Shown here one piece after another: positions 35,089-43,750 of a stretch of 64,000 bases of DNA. This DNA comes from Tenacibaculum singaporense. Its GTDB lineage: Bacteria > Bacteroidota > Bacteroidia > Flavobacteriales > Flavobacteriaceae. A program made the translations under genes and the position numbers. Below the pieces are notes generated by a model. That model was not told the DNA's origin. It did not search any database and saw only the letters and a list, made by a program, of their open reading frames with translations. Position 1 is the stretch's first letter; every line of letters begins with the position of its first letter. The stretch is from assembly GCF_003867015.1 (NCBI RefSeq), contig NZ_CP032548.1, forward strand, positions 186,001 through 250,000, written 5' to 3'.

Positions 35089-36402
35089 ATGGAGTTGAGA
35101 GAAAAAATATTATCATCATACGTAGCTTTTGAAGACAGTGTAAATATTAATTCAGATTTACACGAAATAAGAACAAAAGCGCTACAAAATTTTGAAAAAC
35201 TAGGCTTTCCTACTAAAAAGCTAGAAGCTTGGAAATACACTTCTTTAAATTCAATTTTAAAAGAAGATTATAGTATTTTTCCTGATAGAGATGCTTCTGT
35301 AGAGTTTGCTGATGTGAAAAAATATTTCATCCACGAAATAGATAGTTATAAAATAGTTTTTGTAGATGGAAAATACAGCTCTTTTTTATCAACTACTACT
35401 CATGATGGGAAAGATGTTTGTTTATTATCTGCTGCTTTTTCAAAAGAAAAATATAGACCTATTGTTGAAAAGTATTTTAACAAAATAGCAAAACAAGATA
35501 ATTTAACTTCCTTAAATACTGCTTTTGCTACTGAGGGTGCTTTTATTCACATTCCTAAAAATGTTGAGGTTGAAAAACCTATTCAAATAATTAATTTTAC
35601 TACGGGCAAAGAACATGCAACCATGTTACAGCCACGTAACTTAATTGTTGTAGAGCAAAATGCCCACGTTCAAATTATAGAGCGTCACCAAAACCTTAAT
35701 GATAATGCTGTATTAACGAATGCTGTGACTGAGATTTACACAGACACACATGCTACAGTAGATTATTATAAGATTCAAAATGACAATAATGATGCTTCTT
35801 TAGTTGACAACACATACATTGAGCAACAAAAAGAAAGTACCTGTTCTGTACATACTTTTTCTTTTGGTGGAAATATTACTAGAAACAACTTAAATTTCTA
35901 TCAAAAAGGAGAGCACATTAACTCTATTTTAAAAGGGATTACTATTATTGAAGGTAAACAACATGTTGACCATCATACTTTAGTAAATCATATAGAACCT
36001 AACTGTGAAAGTCACCAAGACTACAAAGGTATTTATGCTAATCGTTCTACTGGTGTATTTAATGGTAAGGTTATTGTTGAAAAAGAAGCTCAGAAAACTA
36101 ATGCTTATCAACAAAATAATAACGTTTTAATTAGTGATAAAGCAACTATAAATGCAAAGCCTCAATTAGAGATTTTTGCTGACGATGTAAAATGTTCTCA
36201 TGGTTGTACTATCGGTCAATTAGATGATCAAGCATTATTTTATATGCAACAAAGAGGTATTCCTAAAAAGGAAGCAAAAGCGCTATTAATGTATGCGTTT
36301 GCTAATACTGTTTTAGAGAGTGTTAAAATACCACAAGTTAAGAAAAGAATTACCAAATTAATAGCCAATAAACTAGGCGTTAACATTGGTTTTGAACTAT
36401 AA
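35089..36402 (+). CDS. sufD: Fe-S cluster assembly protein SufD
   Basis: A 437-residue SufD, the SufB paralogue completing SufBC2D. Conserved parts are HIPKNVEVEKPIQI, the beta-helix body and the C-terminal CSHGCTIGQLDDQALFYMQQRG. The operon ends here with a strong terminator; no sufS, sufE or sufT follows, unlike the usual order in this group. Confidence 0.96.
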   Translation: MELREKILSSYVAFEDSVNINSDLHEIRTKALQNFEKLGFPTKKLEAWKYTSLNSILKEDYSIFPDRDASVEFADVKKYFIHEIDSYKIVFVDGKYSSFLSTTTHDGKDVCLLSAAFSKEKYRPIVEKYFNKIAKQDNLTSLNTAFATEGAFIHIPKNVEVEKPIQIINFTTGKEHATMLQPRNLIVVEQNAHVQIIERHQNLNDNAVLTNAVTEIYTDTHATVDYYKIQNDNNDASLVDNTYIEQQKESTCSVHTFSFGGNITRNNLNFYQKGEHINSILKGITIIEGKQHVDHHTLVNHIEPNCESHQDYKGIYANRSTGVFNGKVIVEKEAQKTNAYQQNNNVLISDKATINAKPQLEIFADDVKCSHGCTIGQLDDQALFYMQQRGIPKKEAKALLMYAFANTVLESVKIPQVKKRITKLIANKLGVNIGFEL

Positions 36403-36408
36403 AACAAA

Positions 36409-36442
36409 TAAAAAGGCATTATTAAACATAATGCCTTTTTTA
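36409..36442 (+). terminator. Terminator of the suf operon
   Basis: AAAAGGCATTA (36411-36421) pairs with TAATGCCTTTT (36429-36439), followed by a T run, 8 bases past the sufD stop. Confidence 0.9.
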
Positions 36443-36455
36443 ATTCTTTAATGTT

Positions 36456-37328
36456 ATGAAATCTAAGTTTTTTAAAAACTTATCAATTCCTTACCCTTAT
36501 TTATTTCATACTAAAAGAAATCTTATTATTGCTTCTACATTAAGCATCATAATATTCTTAATAAATTATTACTTTTCTCAAAATACAATTACAAACAAAC
36601 CATATGCCTGCTTAACGGCTAGCGTAGTTACTTTTTTGAGTATTTTATTTTTTACTGAATTTGTTCCTAAAGTTTTTTTCACTGCTGAAATTAAAGAAAA
36701 CTGGAATACTGTAAGAGAGTTTTTCTTTACAATTGGGATACTTATTTCCATAGCTCTTTTTCAAAATAGTTTTTTATACCCTTTTAAAATTGGCATTCAT
36801 AGCAACTTCTTTTTAAGTCTAATTAATACTTTTTCTTATGTTATTTTAATAGGTACCATACCTATACTTATCATCATATGGATAAATTATGTTATCATCT
36901 TAAAAGAAAATTTAAGAAGTGTTAAAGCATACAATAAAGAATTGGAAAAGGAATTAAAACAGAAAGACAAAGAAGTTATTTTATCTATAAAAACGAATAA
37001 TATAAACGAAACATTAATTCTTGACCTTACTACTTTTCTATTTGCTAAATCTGAAGGGAATTATGTAGATATTTACACTAAAAATCTTAATTCGGTAGAT
37101 GTAAAACCATATAGAATATCAATTCAAAAACTGCTTAACAATTTATCTGATTATTCTTTTATTTTAAGCACACATCGTTCATATATAATCAATATTAAAA
37201 ACATAAGAAGAACCTCTGGAAACGCAAGAAACTATAAAATTTCATTTCCCTGTGTTTCACATGAGGTTCCTGTATCTAGAAGTAAGTTTAAATTATTTAA
37301 AGAGGAGTTTGACAAATACTATAAATAG
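36456..37328 (+). CDS. Membrane-anchored LytTR-domain transcription regulator
   Basis: A 290-residue protein with four N-terminal membrane segments (about residues 20-155), a short charged coiled coil (about 160-180, YNKELEKELKQKDKE) and a C-terminal LytTR DNA-binding domain (about 185-285, with STHRSYIINIKNIRR). It lacks a receiver or kinase domain, so it probably senses at the membrane and binds DNA directly. The convergent esterase/barrel pair next door is a possible target but this is only by proximity. Confidence 0.85.
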   Translation: MKSKFFKNLSIPYPYLFHTKRNLIIASTLSIIIFLINYYFSQNTITNKPYACLTASVVTFLSILFFTEFVPKVFFTAEIKENWNTVREFFFTIGILISIALFQNSFLYPFKIGIHSNFFLSLINTFSYVILIGTIPILIIIWINYVIILKENLRSVKAYNKELEKELKQKDKEVILSIKTNNINETLILDLTTFLFAKSEGNYVDIYTKNLNSVDVKPYRISIQKLLNNLSDYSFILSTHRSYIINIKNIRRTSGNARNYKISFPCVSHEVPVSRSKFKLFKEEFDKYYK

Positions 37329-37336
37329 ATATGTTT

Positions 37337-37936
37337 TTATAACATATACCCTACTCCCATTCCAAAAAACAATCTTGAATCAAAATCCCCTGGTCTAAAC
37401 CTTCCACTATCAGTAATTCCTTTTAACGAACTCCAAATATCAAAAGTTACTGCTACTCTATTAAAAGTATAACCTAAAGAATTTATCATTCCGTAATTAA
37501 AATAAGAATATGAGTGCTTATATTTCTCATAAACGTTTAGATGATTTATATATAAATTCCCTTTAGATTTCAAATTCGTATACCCTAAAAAAGGTTGAAC
37601 CGACATATAAAACCTTCTTTTGTTAAATGGATAAAAACTAAAATCAAACAAACCAATAACTGATAAATCTCTTGTATAACCATCAACATGATCTGTGAAC
37701 ATGTTTTCATTTTCATTTATAAAACTATTTTGATACCCTGCTCCAGCCATTAAAGTTATTTTTTTACTTTCTAACAACTTCCTTTTTACTTTAAAAACTA
37801 AACCATAATGTTCACCAAAACTTGCATTGATTATATCAGTTGTGTAACCTAATTCCAACTTCCACTTTCCTGTATTAGATTCTTGAGCATTCATCATAAA
37901 ACAACTCAATAGTAGTACATATAAGATATTTTTCAT
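37337..37936 (-). CDS. Exported outer-membrane beta-barrel-like protein
   Basis: A 199-residue protein with a signal peptide ending NAQ (about residue 18) and alternating beta strands rich in aromatic residues, ending RLFFGMGVGYML, which suggests a small outer-membrane barrel. I chose ATG at 37936, where the signal peptide begins; longer forms would overlap the upstream esterase gene. It starts 7 bases after that gene's stop, so the two are co-transcribed. No specific function is recognisable. Confidence 0.65.
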   Translation of the reverse strand: MKNILYVLLLSCFMMNAQESNTGKWKLELGYTTDIINASFGEHYGLVFKVKRKLLESKKITLMAGAGYQNSFINENENMFTDHVDGYTRDLSVIGLFDFSFYPFNKRRFYMSVQPFLGYTNLKSKGNLYINHLNVYEKYKHSYSYFNYGMINSLGYTFNRVAVTFDIWSSLKGITDSGRFRPGDFDSRLFFGMGVGYML

Positions 37937-37943
37937 TTTGTTC

Positions 37944-38753
37944 TTATTCAATAATTTGTAATCCTTTTTTAAATCCTTGTATTGGGCTATTTCTATGTGA
38001 AGTGTTTTCAAATCTTTCATAACTGAAGTTAAAATCATTATAGTTACTCAGCTCAAGTTGTCTGGTCAAAGCATCAAAAGATGCATTCATACCAACTCCT
38101 TCTAAGTCTCCCATAGACATATAAACACCTTTTCCATCTAATAAATTCAATTCCTTAGCATTGCTCTCTAAATCGAAAATAAAAGAGTTATACCACATTA
38201 AATTAGGGCTTATTACTATAGCATTATCAAAAGGATTTTCTTTTCCCTCTTGCATCATTACATATAAAGCAAAATACCCCCCAAGTGAATGTCCATAAAT
38301 TGTTTTTGTTAAACTCTTTATTTGGTAATCTTCCTCAATTCTAGGTATTAACTCTGAGTTTAAAAAGTCAATAAATCTCTTTGCACCTCCTGAATCTCCA
38401 TCAAAATCTCTAGCGTACGGATAAGAATAATCAGTTCCTCTTTCATTATCACCAACATAACCAATACTTACTACAATAATATTCTCATTGTTTTCTGAAC
38501 TTATTATTTGCATACATTCATTGTAGTAATCATCACCATCTAGTAAATAAACTACATGATACTCTTTGGTTACATCAACTTCTTTAAGACTTCCTATTTG
38601 AATAGCGTATTTAAAATTTGTTGAATTTGATTTTACTGTGAAGTTTTGCTGCTTCATGTTAGAAGGTAAATCTTCTTCAATACAACTAGCAAAGAAAAAG
38701 AGCATAAAACTTAAGAATAAGACTGGTCTTTTTGTGTAAGAATACGTAATCAT
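37944..38753 (-). CDS. Alpha/beta hydrolase (esterase D-like) lipoprotein
   Basis: A 269-residue lipoprotein (FFASC, about Cys 24). The esterase fold shows the nucleophile elbow YGHSLGGYFA, and the general layout fits the putative esterase family PF00756 (esterase D, IroE/Fes-like). The late FENTSHRNSP segment could hold the catalytic His. Hydrolysis of an ester, perhaps of a siderophore, is a family inference only. It is paired with the barrel protein downstream. Confidence 0.82.
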   Translation of the reverse strand: MITYSYTKRPVLFLSFMLFFFASCIEEDLPSNMKQQNFTVKSNSTNFKYAIQIGSLKEVDVTKEYHVVYLLDGDDYYNECMQIISSENNENIIVVSIGYVGDNERGTDYSYPYARDFDGDSGGAKRFIDFLNSELIPRIEEDYQIKSLTKTIYGHSLGGYFALYVMMQEGKENPFDNAIVISPNLMWYNSFIFDLESNAKELNLLDGKGVYMSMGDLEGVGMNASFDALTRQLELSNYNDFNFSYERFENTSHRNSPIQGFKKGLQIIE

Positions 38754-38923
38754 TTTTGATATTTTTATTTATTAATCCACATCAAAAATATCTGACCTGT
38801 ATCCTCTCATCTACAATGAAAGCCCCTATGGTATGAAATGCTCCTTATTTGTGACAAAAGGACTCTTTTATGACAAATAACACTAACTAAAATCATTCAT
38901 TTAGCTGTATAATTTGTTTTTCT

Positions 38924-38931
38924 TATCTTTA
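38924..38931 (+). promoter_or_regulatory. Candidate -7 element of the first 67-residue gene
   Basis: TATCTTTA differs from TAnnTTTG in the last base only and lies 18 bases before the ATG. The paralogous gene at 41196 has the same octamer at 41172-41179, at a similar distance. Confidence 0.35.
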
Positions 38932-38948
38932 AAAGAAACAATTCTATT

Positions 38949-39152
38949 ATGAACAACTCACTTAAAACAATTGCTTTTATTTCTGGAATAGTGATTTTAG
39001 CATACGGAGTATACACTCTTTTTAAACCTGAAACTCAAATTTCTATCGGTGATGTAGATCTAATAGAAACTCAAGACAACACCAACTCATACATTACCAT
39101 CGCAGTTGGTATTGTTATTGTTGCTCTGAGTTCAATTATAGGGAAAAAATAA
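38949..39152 (+). CDS. Small two-segment membrane protein (67 residues)
   Basis: A 67-residue protein with two membrane segments (about residues 6-25 and 47-64) joined by an acidic loop. It is clearly paralogous to the 67-residue protein at 41196-41399: both share GIVILAYGVYTLF-PETQ, the DNT-SYITIA segment and the same length. This conservation supports real coding. It is monocistronic. Function unknown; the paralogue precedes a phosphate transporter gene. Confidence 0.75.
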   Translation: MNNSLKTIAFISGIVILAYGVYTLFKPETQISIGDVDLIETQDNTNSYITIAVGIVIVALSSIIGKK

Positions 39153-39285
39153 AAACCTTATTTCTTAAATCAAAAATCACCTTTTTATAGATTGTTTTTT
39201 TACTTCTATGAAATTTTATGTAATGAATTAAATCAGTCTACGTCAAAAATACCGTAAACTAATTTATTTACTTAAAATTTAAAAA

Positions 39286-40005
39286 ATGCGAAAAACAATT
39301 ACCCTCACTTTTACTTGTTTACTACTTTTCGTAAGTATTCAATTACAAGCACAAACCGATGTATATGATGCTCTTTTAAAAACCTACGTTAGCCCTGAAG
39401 GAGATGTAGACTATAAAGGATTGAGAAAAAATCGTGCTTTGCTAGATATTTACATCAAACATTTAGAAAACACTATACCTAGTGATAAATGGTCTTCTAA
39501 TGAAGCCAAAGCTTTTTGGATAAACGCCTATAATGCATATACCATTAAATTAATTTTAGATAGTTATCCTTTAAAAAAGATAACCGATATAAAACGTAAA
39601 GGAAGAAATGCTTGGAAAATTCCATTTGCAACTGTTGGTAAAAAAATGTATTCATTAGACTATATTGAGCATAAAATACTTCGAAGATGGTATGACGACC
39701 CTAGAATTCATGTTGCTTTAAATGCAGCTTCTAAATCTGGTCCAAGATTTGTAAATTTTGCTTTTACTAAAAATAATATAGAAAAAGAGTTGAAAAAATT
39801 GATAAAAGATTTTATAAATGACCCTACAAAAAACAACATAACCCTAACCAAAATCGAAGTATCAAAAATATTTCAATGGTACCAAGAAGATTTTACTTCT
39901 CGTAATACTTTAGTTGACTATATTAATAAGTATTCTAATGTTAAAGCTAATGATAATGCTGAAATTGTCTATTTAGAATACAATTGGAACTTAAATAGTA
40001 AATAA
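39286..40005 (+). CDS. DUF547 domain-containing exported protein
   Basis: A 239-residue protein with a signal peptide (LLLFVSIQLQAQ, cleavage near residue 22) and the DUF547 domain, including AFWINAYNAYTIKLILD, RIHVALNAASKSGP and the late KIFQWYQEDF. DUF547 proteins resemble papain-like folds in structure predictions, but no activity is established. The conserved Cys often found in the HFALNCAS-type motif is Ala here (LNAASKSGP). It stands alone with a terminator behind it. Confidence 0.85.
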   Translation: MRKTITLTFTCLLLFVSIQLQAQTDVYDALLKTYVSPEGDVDYKGLRKNRALLDIYIKHLENTIPSDKWSSNEAKAFWINAYNAYTIKLILDSYPLKKITDIKRKGRNAWKIPFATVGKKMYSLDYIEHKILRRWYDDPRIHVALNAASKSGPRFVNFAFTKNNIEKELKKLIKDFINDPTKNNITLTKIEVSKIFQWYQEDFTSRNTLVDYINKYSNVKANDNAEIVYLEYNWNLNSK

Positions 40006-40027
40006 TTCACATTCCTTTTTAGACATT

Positions 40028-40056
40028 AAAGTAATAGAGACGGTAATTGTTTCTAT
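40028..40056. terminator. Bidirectional terminator between DUF547 and VOC genes
   Basis: AAAGTAATAGA and TCTATTACTTTTT form the stem around a roughly 12-base loop. It lies between two convergent genes and has A and T runs on the outside. Confidence 0.75.
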
Positions 40057-40062
40057 TACTTT

Positions 40063-40434
40063 TTATACGTGTTGATCTACTAAAATTGTATTACCGTCTG
40101 GATCAAAGAAAACAATACTTCCAGGTCCTTCAGTATCTTTATCTACTTCTCTTTTTAACTTAATATGATTCTCCTTTAAAAGCTTTTGAATATCTCTTAC
40201 ATCGTCAAAATCATCCAATACATTGGCACTTTCATCCCAACCTGGATTAAATGTAAGAATATTATTTTCAAACATCCCTTGAAACAATCCAATCAATGAG
40301 TTTCCGTTTTTCATAATCAAATAATTCTTTTCTATCTGCCCTGCAAAAACAGTAAATCCAAGCATTTCATAAAAATCTTTTGATTTATCAATATCCTTTA
40401 CAGCTAAACTAATTGAAAAAGCCCCTAATTTCAT
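40063..40434 (-). CDS. VOC family (glyoxalase-like) protein
   Basis: A 123-residue protein of the vicinal-oxygen-chelate fold: FSISLAVKDIDKSKDFYEMLGF at the start, and a FFDPDGNTILVDQ ending typical of the family. Members include glyoxalases and antibiotic-binding proteins. It lies 12 bases downstream of the SRPBCC gene. The substrate is unknown. Confidence 0.88.
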   Translation of the reverse strand: MKLGAFSISLAVKDIDKSKDFYEMLGFTVFAGQIEKNYLIMKNGNSLIGLFQGMFENNILTFNPGWDESANVLDDFDDVRDIQKLLKENHIKLKREVDKDTEGPGSIVFFDPDGNTILVDQHV

Positions 40435-40446
40435 AATCTTATATTT

Positions 40447-40893
40447 TTAATTTCTTTCTTCAAACGGTATAATAATTCCTTTTTCTACGTAATTTTTAAG
40501 TCCATTTAATAACAATGCCCAACAATAAGACGAGTGTTTAAAGTGGTTATTTTGTTCAGTCCAACCTTTATGAAAAAAATGTACCCATGTGACTCCTTCA
40601 TCCTTTTCAAACAAATCAAAACCAAAAGTGGTTGGGTTCCAATCTTCATCCGACTTCGTCATTTTTATATAAAAAGAGGTGTTTTTTTCGCTCCTAACTA
40701 CTTCACCGTACCAATCGTAAGGTTCGCCAAAGAAAAAATTATACTCAGCTCCTAACTTGGGTACGCCACTACATTTTAATGGCCACCAATGAACCAAGTC
40801 ATCCGGATTAGTTATTGCTTTATAAACTTTATTAGATAACTCATTTATAGGAAAGTTATGGTAAACGGTGAATCCTTCTTCAGTAACTTTCAT
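40447..40893 (-). CDS. SRPBCC (AHSA1-like) domain protein
   Basis: A 148-residue START/Bet v 1-like protein with the AHSA1 pattern (VYKAITNPDDLVHWW near the start, VTWVHFFHKGW later). Such proteins bind hydrophobic ligands. It is co-transcribed with the VOC gene. Confidence 0.85.
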   Translation of the reverse strand: MKVTEEGFTVYHNFPINELSNKVYKAITNPDDLVHWWPLKCSGVPKLGAEYNFFFGEPYDWYGEVVRSEKNTSFYIKMTKSDEDWNPTTFGFDLFEKDEGVTWVHFFHKGWTEQNNHFKHSSYCWALLLNGLKNYVEKGIIIPFEERN

Positions 40894-40943
40894 AATCAGT
40901 TGATTTTATAGTTATTAAAGTTACTAAAAAAATAAACAAAAAT

Positions 40944-40962
40944 CCTGTACAAATTGTACAGG
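40944..40962. terminator. Hairpin upstream of the SRPBCC gene
   Basis: CCTGTACAA and TTGTACAGG form a perfect 9-base inverted repeat around one base. It is preceded by A runs and followed by GCTTAA. It probably terminated transcription of the now-degraded SnoaL copy on the minus strand. Confidence 0.5.
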
Positions 40963-40990
40963 GCTTAACTTTCATAATAAATTTAAACCA

Positions 40991-41097
40991 CTAGAACTTT
41001 CCGTTTGTATAAATCATTTCTTCTGAAGCACCCTGTATAACATCCCAATATTCAACAGTCTTACCTTTCTCTAAATAATTCTAAATCATGAAACATC
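40991..41097 (-). pseudogene. Remnant of a SnoaL-like gene (3' end only)
   Basis: On the minus strand this stretch encodes KTVEYWDVIQ...SEEMIYTNGKF followed by a stop. It aligns with the C-terminus of the intact protein at 43751-44629 (KIVEHWDVVQ...PEEMAHTNGKF). Upstream of this the similarity continues as FHDL...LFRE in a shifted frame, with in-frame stops, and then disappears. It is a degraded copy of the second SnoaL domain, left beside the paralogous small-protein gene. Confidence 0.75.
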
Positions 41098-41195
41098 TTT
41101 ATTTATAATAAAAATGAAAATTAATAAACTAAACATAAACACTCATTTCAAACTGCCTCCTCTTTTTTTTATATCTTTATGAAAAACAGTTAATT

Positions 41196-41399
41196 ATGAG
41201 CAAAACTTACAGGTCAATGTTATTAATTGCTGGAATAGTAATTTTAGCGTACGGAGTTTACACCCTTTTTCAGCCAGAAACACAAGTTTCAGTGGGAAGT
41301 TTAGATTTAGTTAAGGCACAAGACAACACAGGTTCATATATTACCATTGCTATAGGTATTATTGCAATTGGTTTAAGTTTATTTATGAACAAAAAGTAA
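41196..41399 (+). CDS. Small two-segment membrane protein (67 residues), paralogue
   Basis: A 67-residue protein with two membrane segments, a paralogue of the protein at 38949-39152, sharing about two thirds of its residues by eye. It lies 28 bases upstream of the PiT-type phosphate transporter and is probably on the same transcript. This suggests, but does not show, an accessory role in that transporter. Function unknown. Confidence 0.78.
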   Translation: MSKTYRSMLLIAGIVILAYGVYTLFQPETQVSVGSLDLVKAQDNTGSYITIAIGIIAIGLSLFMNKK

Positions 41400-41427
41400 G
41401 AATTGTATTTCCAATAAAAATAAAAAC

Positions 41428-43680
41428 ATGGAAAATATATACTTAATAATGATTGTTGCCCTAGTAGTACTGGCAATAGCAGATTTGGTTGTTGGTGTTA
41501 GTAACGATGCGGTTAATTTTTTGAACTCTGCCATTGGTTCTAAAGCAATTCCTTTTAAAACAATAATGATTGTTGCTAGCTTAGGAATCTTTTGTGGTGC
41601 CGTTTTTTCTAGTGGAATGATGGAGGTAGCTAGAAAAGGAATTTTTGTCCCTGGAGAATTTATGTTTAATGAAATCATGATTATTTTCATGGCGGTAATG
41701 ATTACAGATATTTTACTCCTTGATTTCTTTAACACTTTAGGAATGCCAACTTCTACAACAGTTTCTATTGTATTTGAGTTGTTAGGAGCCGCAGTAACAA
41801 TGGCATTAATTAAAATAGGTGCTTCAGATTCACAAACATTTTCAGATTTACTTATATATATAAATACAGAAAAAGCATTTCAAATCATTTCAGGTATATT
41901 ACTCTCAGTAATAATTGCATTTTCTGTAGGAGCACTTGTGCAATACGTTTCAAGATTAATTTTTTCTTTTCATTACGATAAGAAAATAAAGTATCTAGGC
42001 GCTTTATTCGGAGGTGGTGCATTAACAGCAATCACATACTTTATCTTTATGAAAGGTTTAAAAGGAACACCTTATTATAAAGATATAAAAGGAGTGTTAG
42101 AGGGAAATGAAATTATGATCATTTTTATTTCATTTATAGCTTTGACAATCCTTTCTCAAATATATATGAGTGTTTTAAAAAAGAATATTTTCATTCCTAT
42201 TATAGCGATTGGTACGTTTGGTTTGGCATTAGCTTTTGCAGGGAATGACTTGGTAAACTTTATAGGTGTACCAATGGCTGCATGGCATTCATACGAAGCT
42301 TGGACTACTTCTGGAATTGACGCAACCGCATTCTCTATGGAAGCCTTAGATAAAAAAGTACCTACAGAACCTTTATTGTTATTTTTAGCAGGAGGAATTA
42401 TGGTACTAACACTGTGGTTTTCAAAAAAAGCACGCTCAGTGGCTGATACAGAAATTGGTTTGTCAAGACAAGGAGAAGGAGCTGAAAAGTTTAAGCCAAA
42501 TACACTATCAAGATCAGTTGTTAGGTTTACAATCTTAGTTTCTAAATATACCAATACTGTGTTACCAACGTCTGTAGTTCAAAAAATAGATAAACAATTT
42601 CAAAAACCTGTAATCACAGTTTCTAAGAGTAAATCGCATGAGTTACCTGCCTTTGACCAAGTAAGAGCATCGGTTAATTTAATGGTAGCAGGAGTTTTAA
42701 TTTCTATTGCTACTTCTATGAAGTTACCACTATCTACAACCTATGTAACATTTATGGTTGCAATGGGTACTTCTTTAGCAGATAGAGCTTGGGGGAGTGA
42801 AAGTGCTGTATATAGAGTTGCAGGGGTTTTTAATGTAATAGGAGGCTGGTTTGGAACCGCTATTATTGCATTTATAGCTGCTGGTATAATGGCACTGTTA
42901 ATTAATTTGGGCGGACCAGCTGCAATTGCAGTATTATTATTACTTGCAATTTTATTATTAGCTAGAAACTATATCGCTCATAACGAAAAAACAAAAGAAT
43001 TAAAAGCAGAGGATAGATTAAGTAAAGCAGAAGGAAGTTCAATTCAAGGAGTTATAGAAGAAAGCGCTGATAACATTTCTAAAGCTTTAAAAAGGGTTTG
43101 TAAGATTAATGACATGACTATTAAAGGTCTAATTAATCAAGATTTAGCTCTACTTAAAAAAGCTAGGAATAATGTAAATAAGCTTGAAGCAGAAATTGAA
43201 GATTTACAAAGTGAAATTTTCTACTTTATTAAAGAATTGGACGACTCTTATTTAAGAGCAAGTAAATTTTATATAGATGTAACAGGGAGCTTACAAGATC
43301 TAGCTCAATCATCTAGTTTAATTGCTAAAATTAGCCACAAACATGTAAACAACAATCATAAAGCTTTAAAGAAAAAACAGGCGGCTGAATTATTAGATAT
43401 TAATAATAAACTGATAGATTTATTAAATGTTATCAGTAAGATTTTTGATTCTAGAAGCTTTGAGAAAATTGTTCCAGAAATAGTTGAAGGAAAGGTTGCA
43501 TTACTAAATCATGTAGAAGATTCAATTCAACTTCAGGTTGAAAGAACAAGAACAGAAGAATCAAGCCCAAAAAATGCTACCTTGTACTTTAGTATCTTAC
43601 TAGAAACAAAAGACTTAATAAAATCTAATTTAGAGATTTTAAACCTCTATTATGAAAAGAATGAGCAATTAAAAAACTAA
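41428..43680 (+). CDS. PiT-family inorganic phosphate transporter with C-terminal PhoU-like helical domain
   Basis: A 750-residue protein. The first 525 residues are a PiT permease: both signature repeats are visible, as VGVSNDAVNFLNSAIGSKA near the start and the second half with SATSMKLPLSTTYVTFM-like sequence (IATSMKLPLSTTYVTFMV). The last 200 residues are soluble and helical with a coiled coil (NNVNKLEAEIEDLQSEIFYF), resembling PhoU/DUF47 proteins that normally are separate partners of PiT transporters. The fused form probably self-regulates phosphate uptake. It follows a small membrane protein gene. Confidence 0.92.
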   Translation: MENIYLIMIVALVVLAIADLVVGVSNDAVNFLNSAIGSKAIPFKTIMIVASLGIFCGAVFSSGMMEVARKGIFVPGEFMFNEIMIIFMAVMITDILLLDFFNTLGMPTSTTVSIVFELLGAAVTMALIKIGASDSQTFSDLLIYINTEKAFQIISGILLSVIIAFSVGALVQYVSRLIFSFHYDKKIKYLGALFGGGALTAITYFIFMKGLKGTPYYKDIKGVLEGNEIMIIFISFIALTILSQIYMSVLKKNIFIPIIAIGTFGLALAFAGNDLVNFIGVPMAAWHSYEAWTTSGIDATAFSMEALDKKVPTEPLLLFLAGGIMVLTLWFSKKARSVADTEIGLSRQGEGAEKFKPNTLSRSVVRFTILVSKYTNTVLPTSVVQKIDKQFQKPVITVSKSKSHELPAFDQVRASVNLMVAGVLISIATSMKLPLSTTYVTFMVAMGTSLADRAWGSESAVYRVAGVFNVIGGWFGTAIIAFIAAGIMALLINLGGPAAIAVLLLLAILLLARNYIAHNEKTKELKAEDRLSKAEGSSIQGVIEESADNISKALKRVCKINDMTIKGLINQDLALLKKARNNVNKLEAEIEDLQSEIFYFIKELDDSYLRASKFYIDVTGSLQDLAQSSSLIAKISHKHVNNNHKALKKKQAAELLDINNKLIDLLNVISKIFDSRSFEKIVPEIVEGKVALLNHVEDSIQLQVERTRTEESSPKNATLYFSILLETKDLIKSNLEILNLYYEKNEQLKN

Positions 43681-43698
43681 AATTGTTCAGATATAAAT

Positions 43699-43728
43699 AA
43701 AAAACCGCACAAATTGTGCGGTTTTTTT
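43699..43728. terminator. Bidirectional terminator between PiT and SnoaL genes
   Basis: AAAAAACCGCACAA and TTGTGCGGTTTTTT form a 14-base perfect stem around a one-base centre, between two convergent genes. Confidence 0.9.
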
Positions 43729-43750
43729 ATTTCTTAATAGATTAAGAATC

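Noticed and set aside
40944..43728. Two similar hairpins with the same AAATTGT centre (40944-40962 and 43699-43728) as parts of a repeat family
   Set aside because: The similarity is confined to the stem-loop core and both fit ordinary terminators near related (intact and degraded) SnoaL gene ends.
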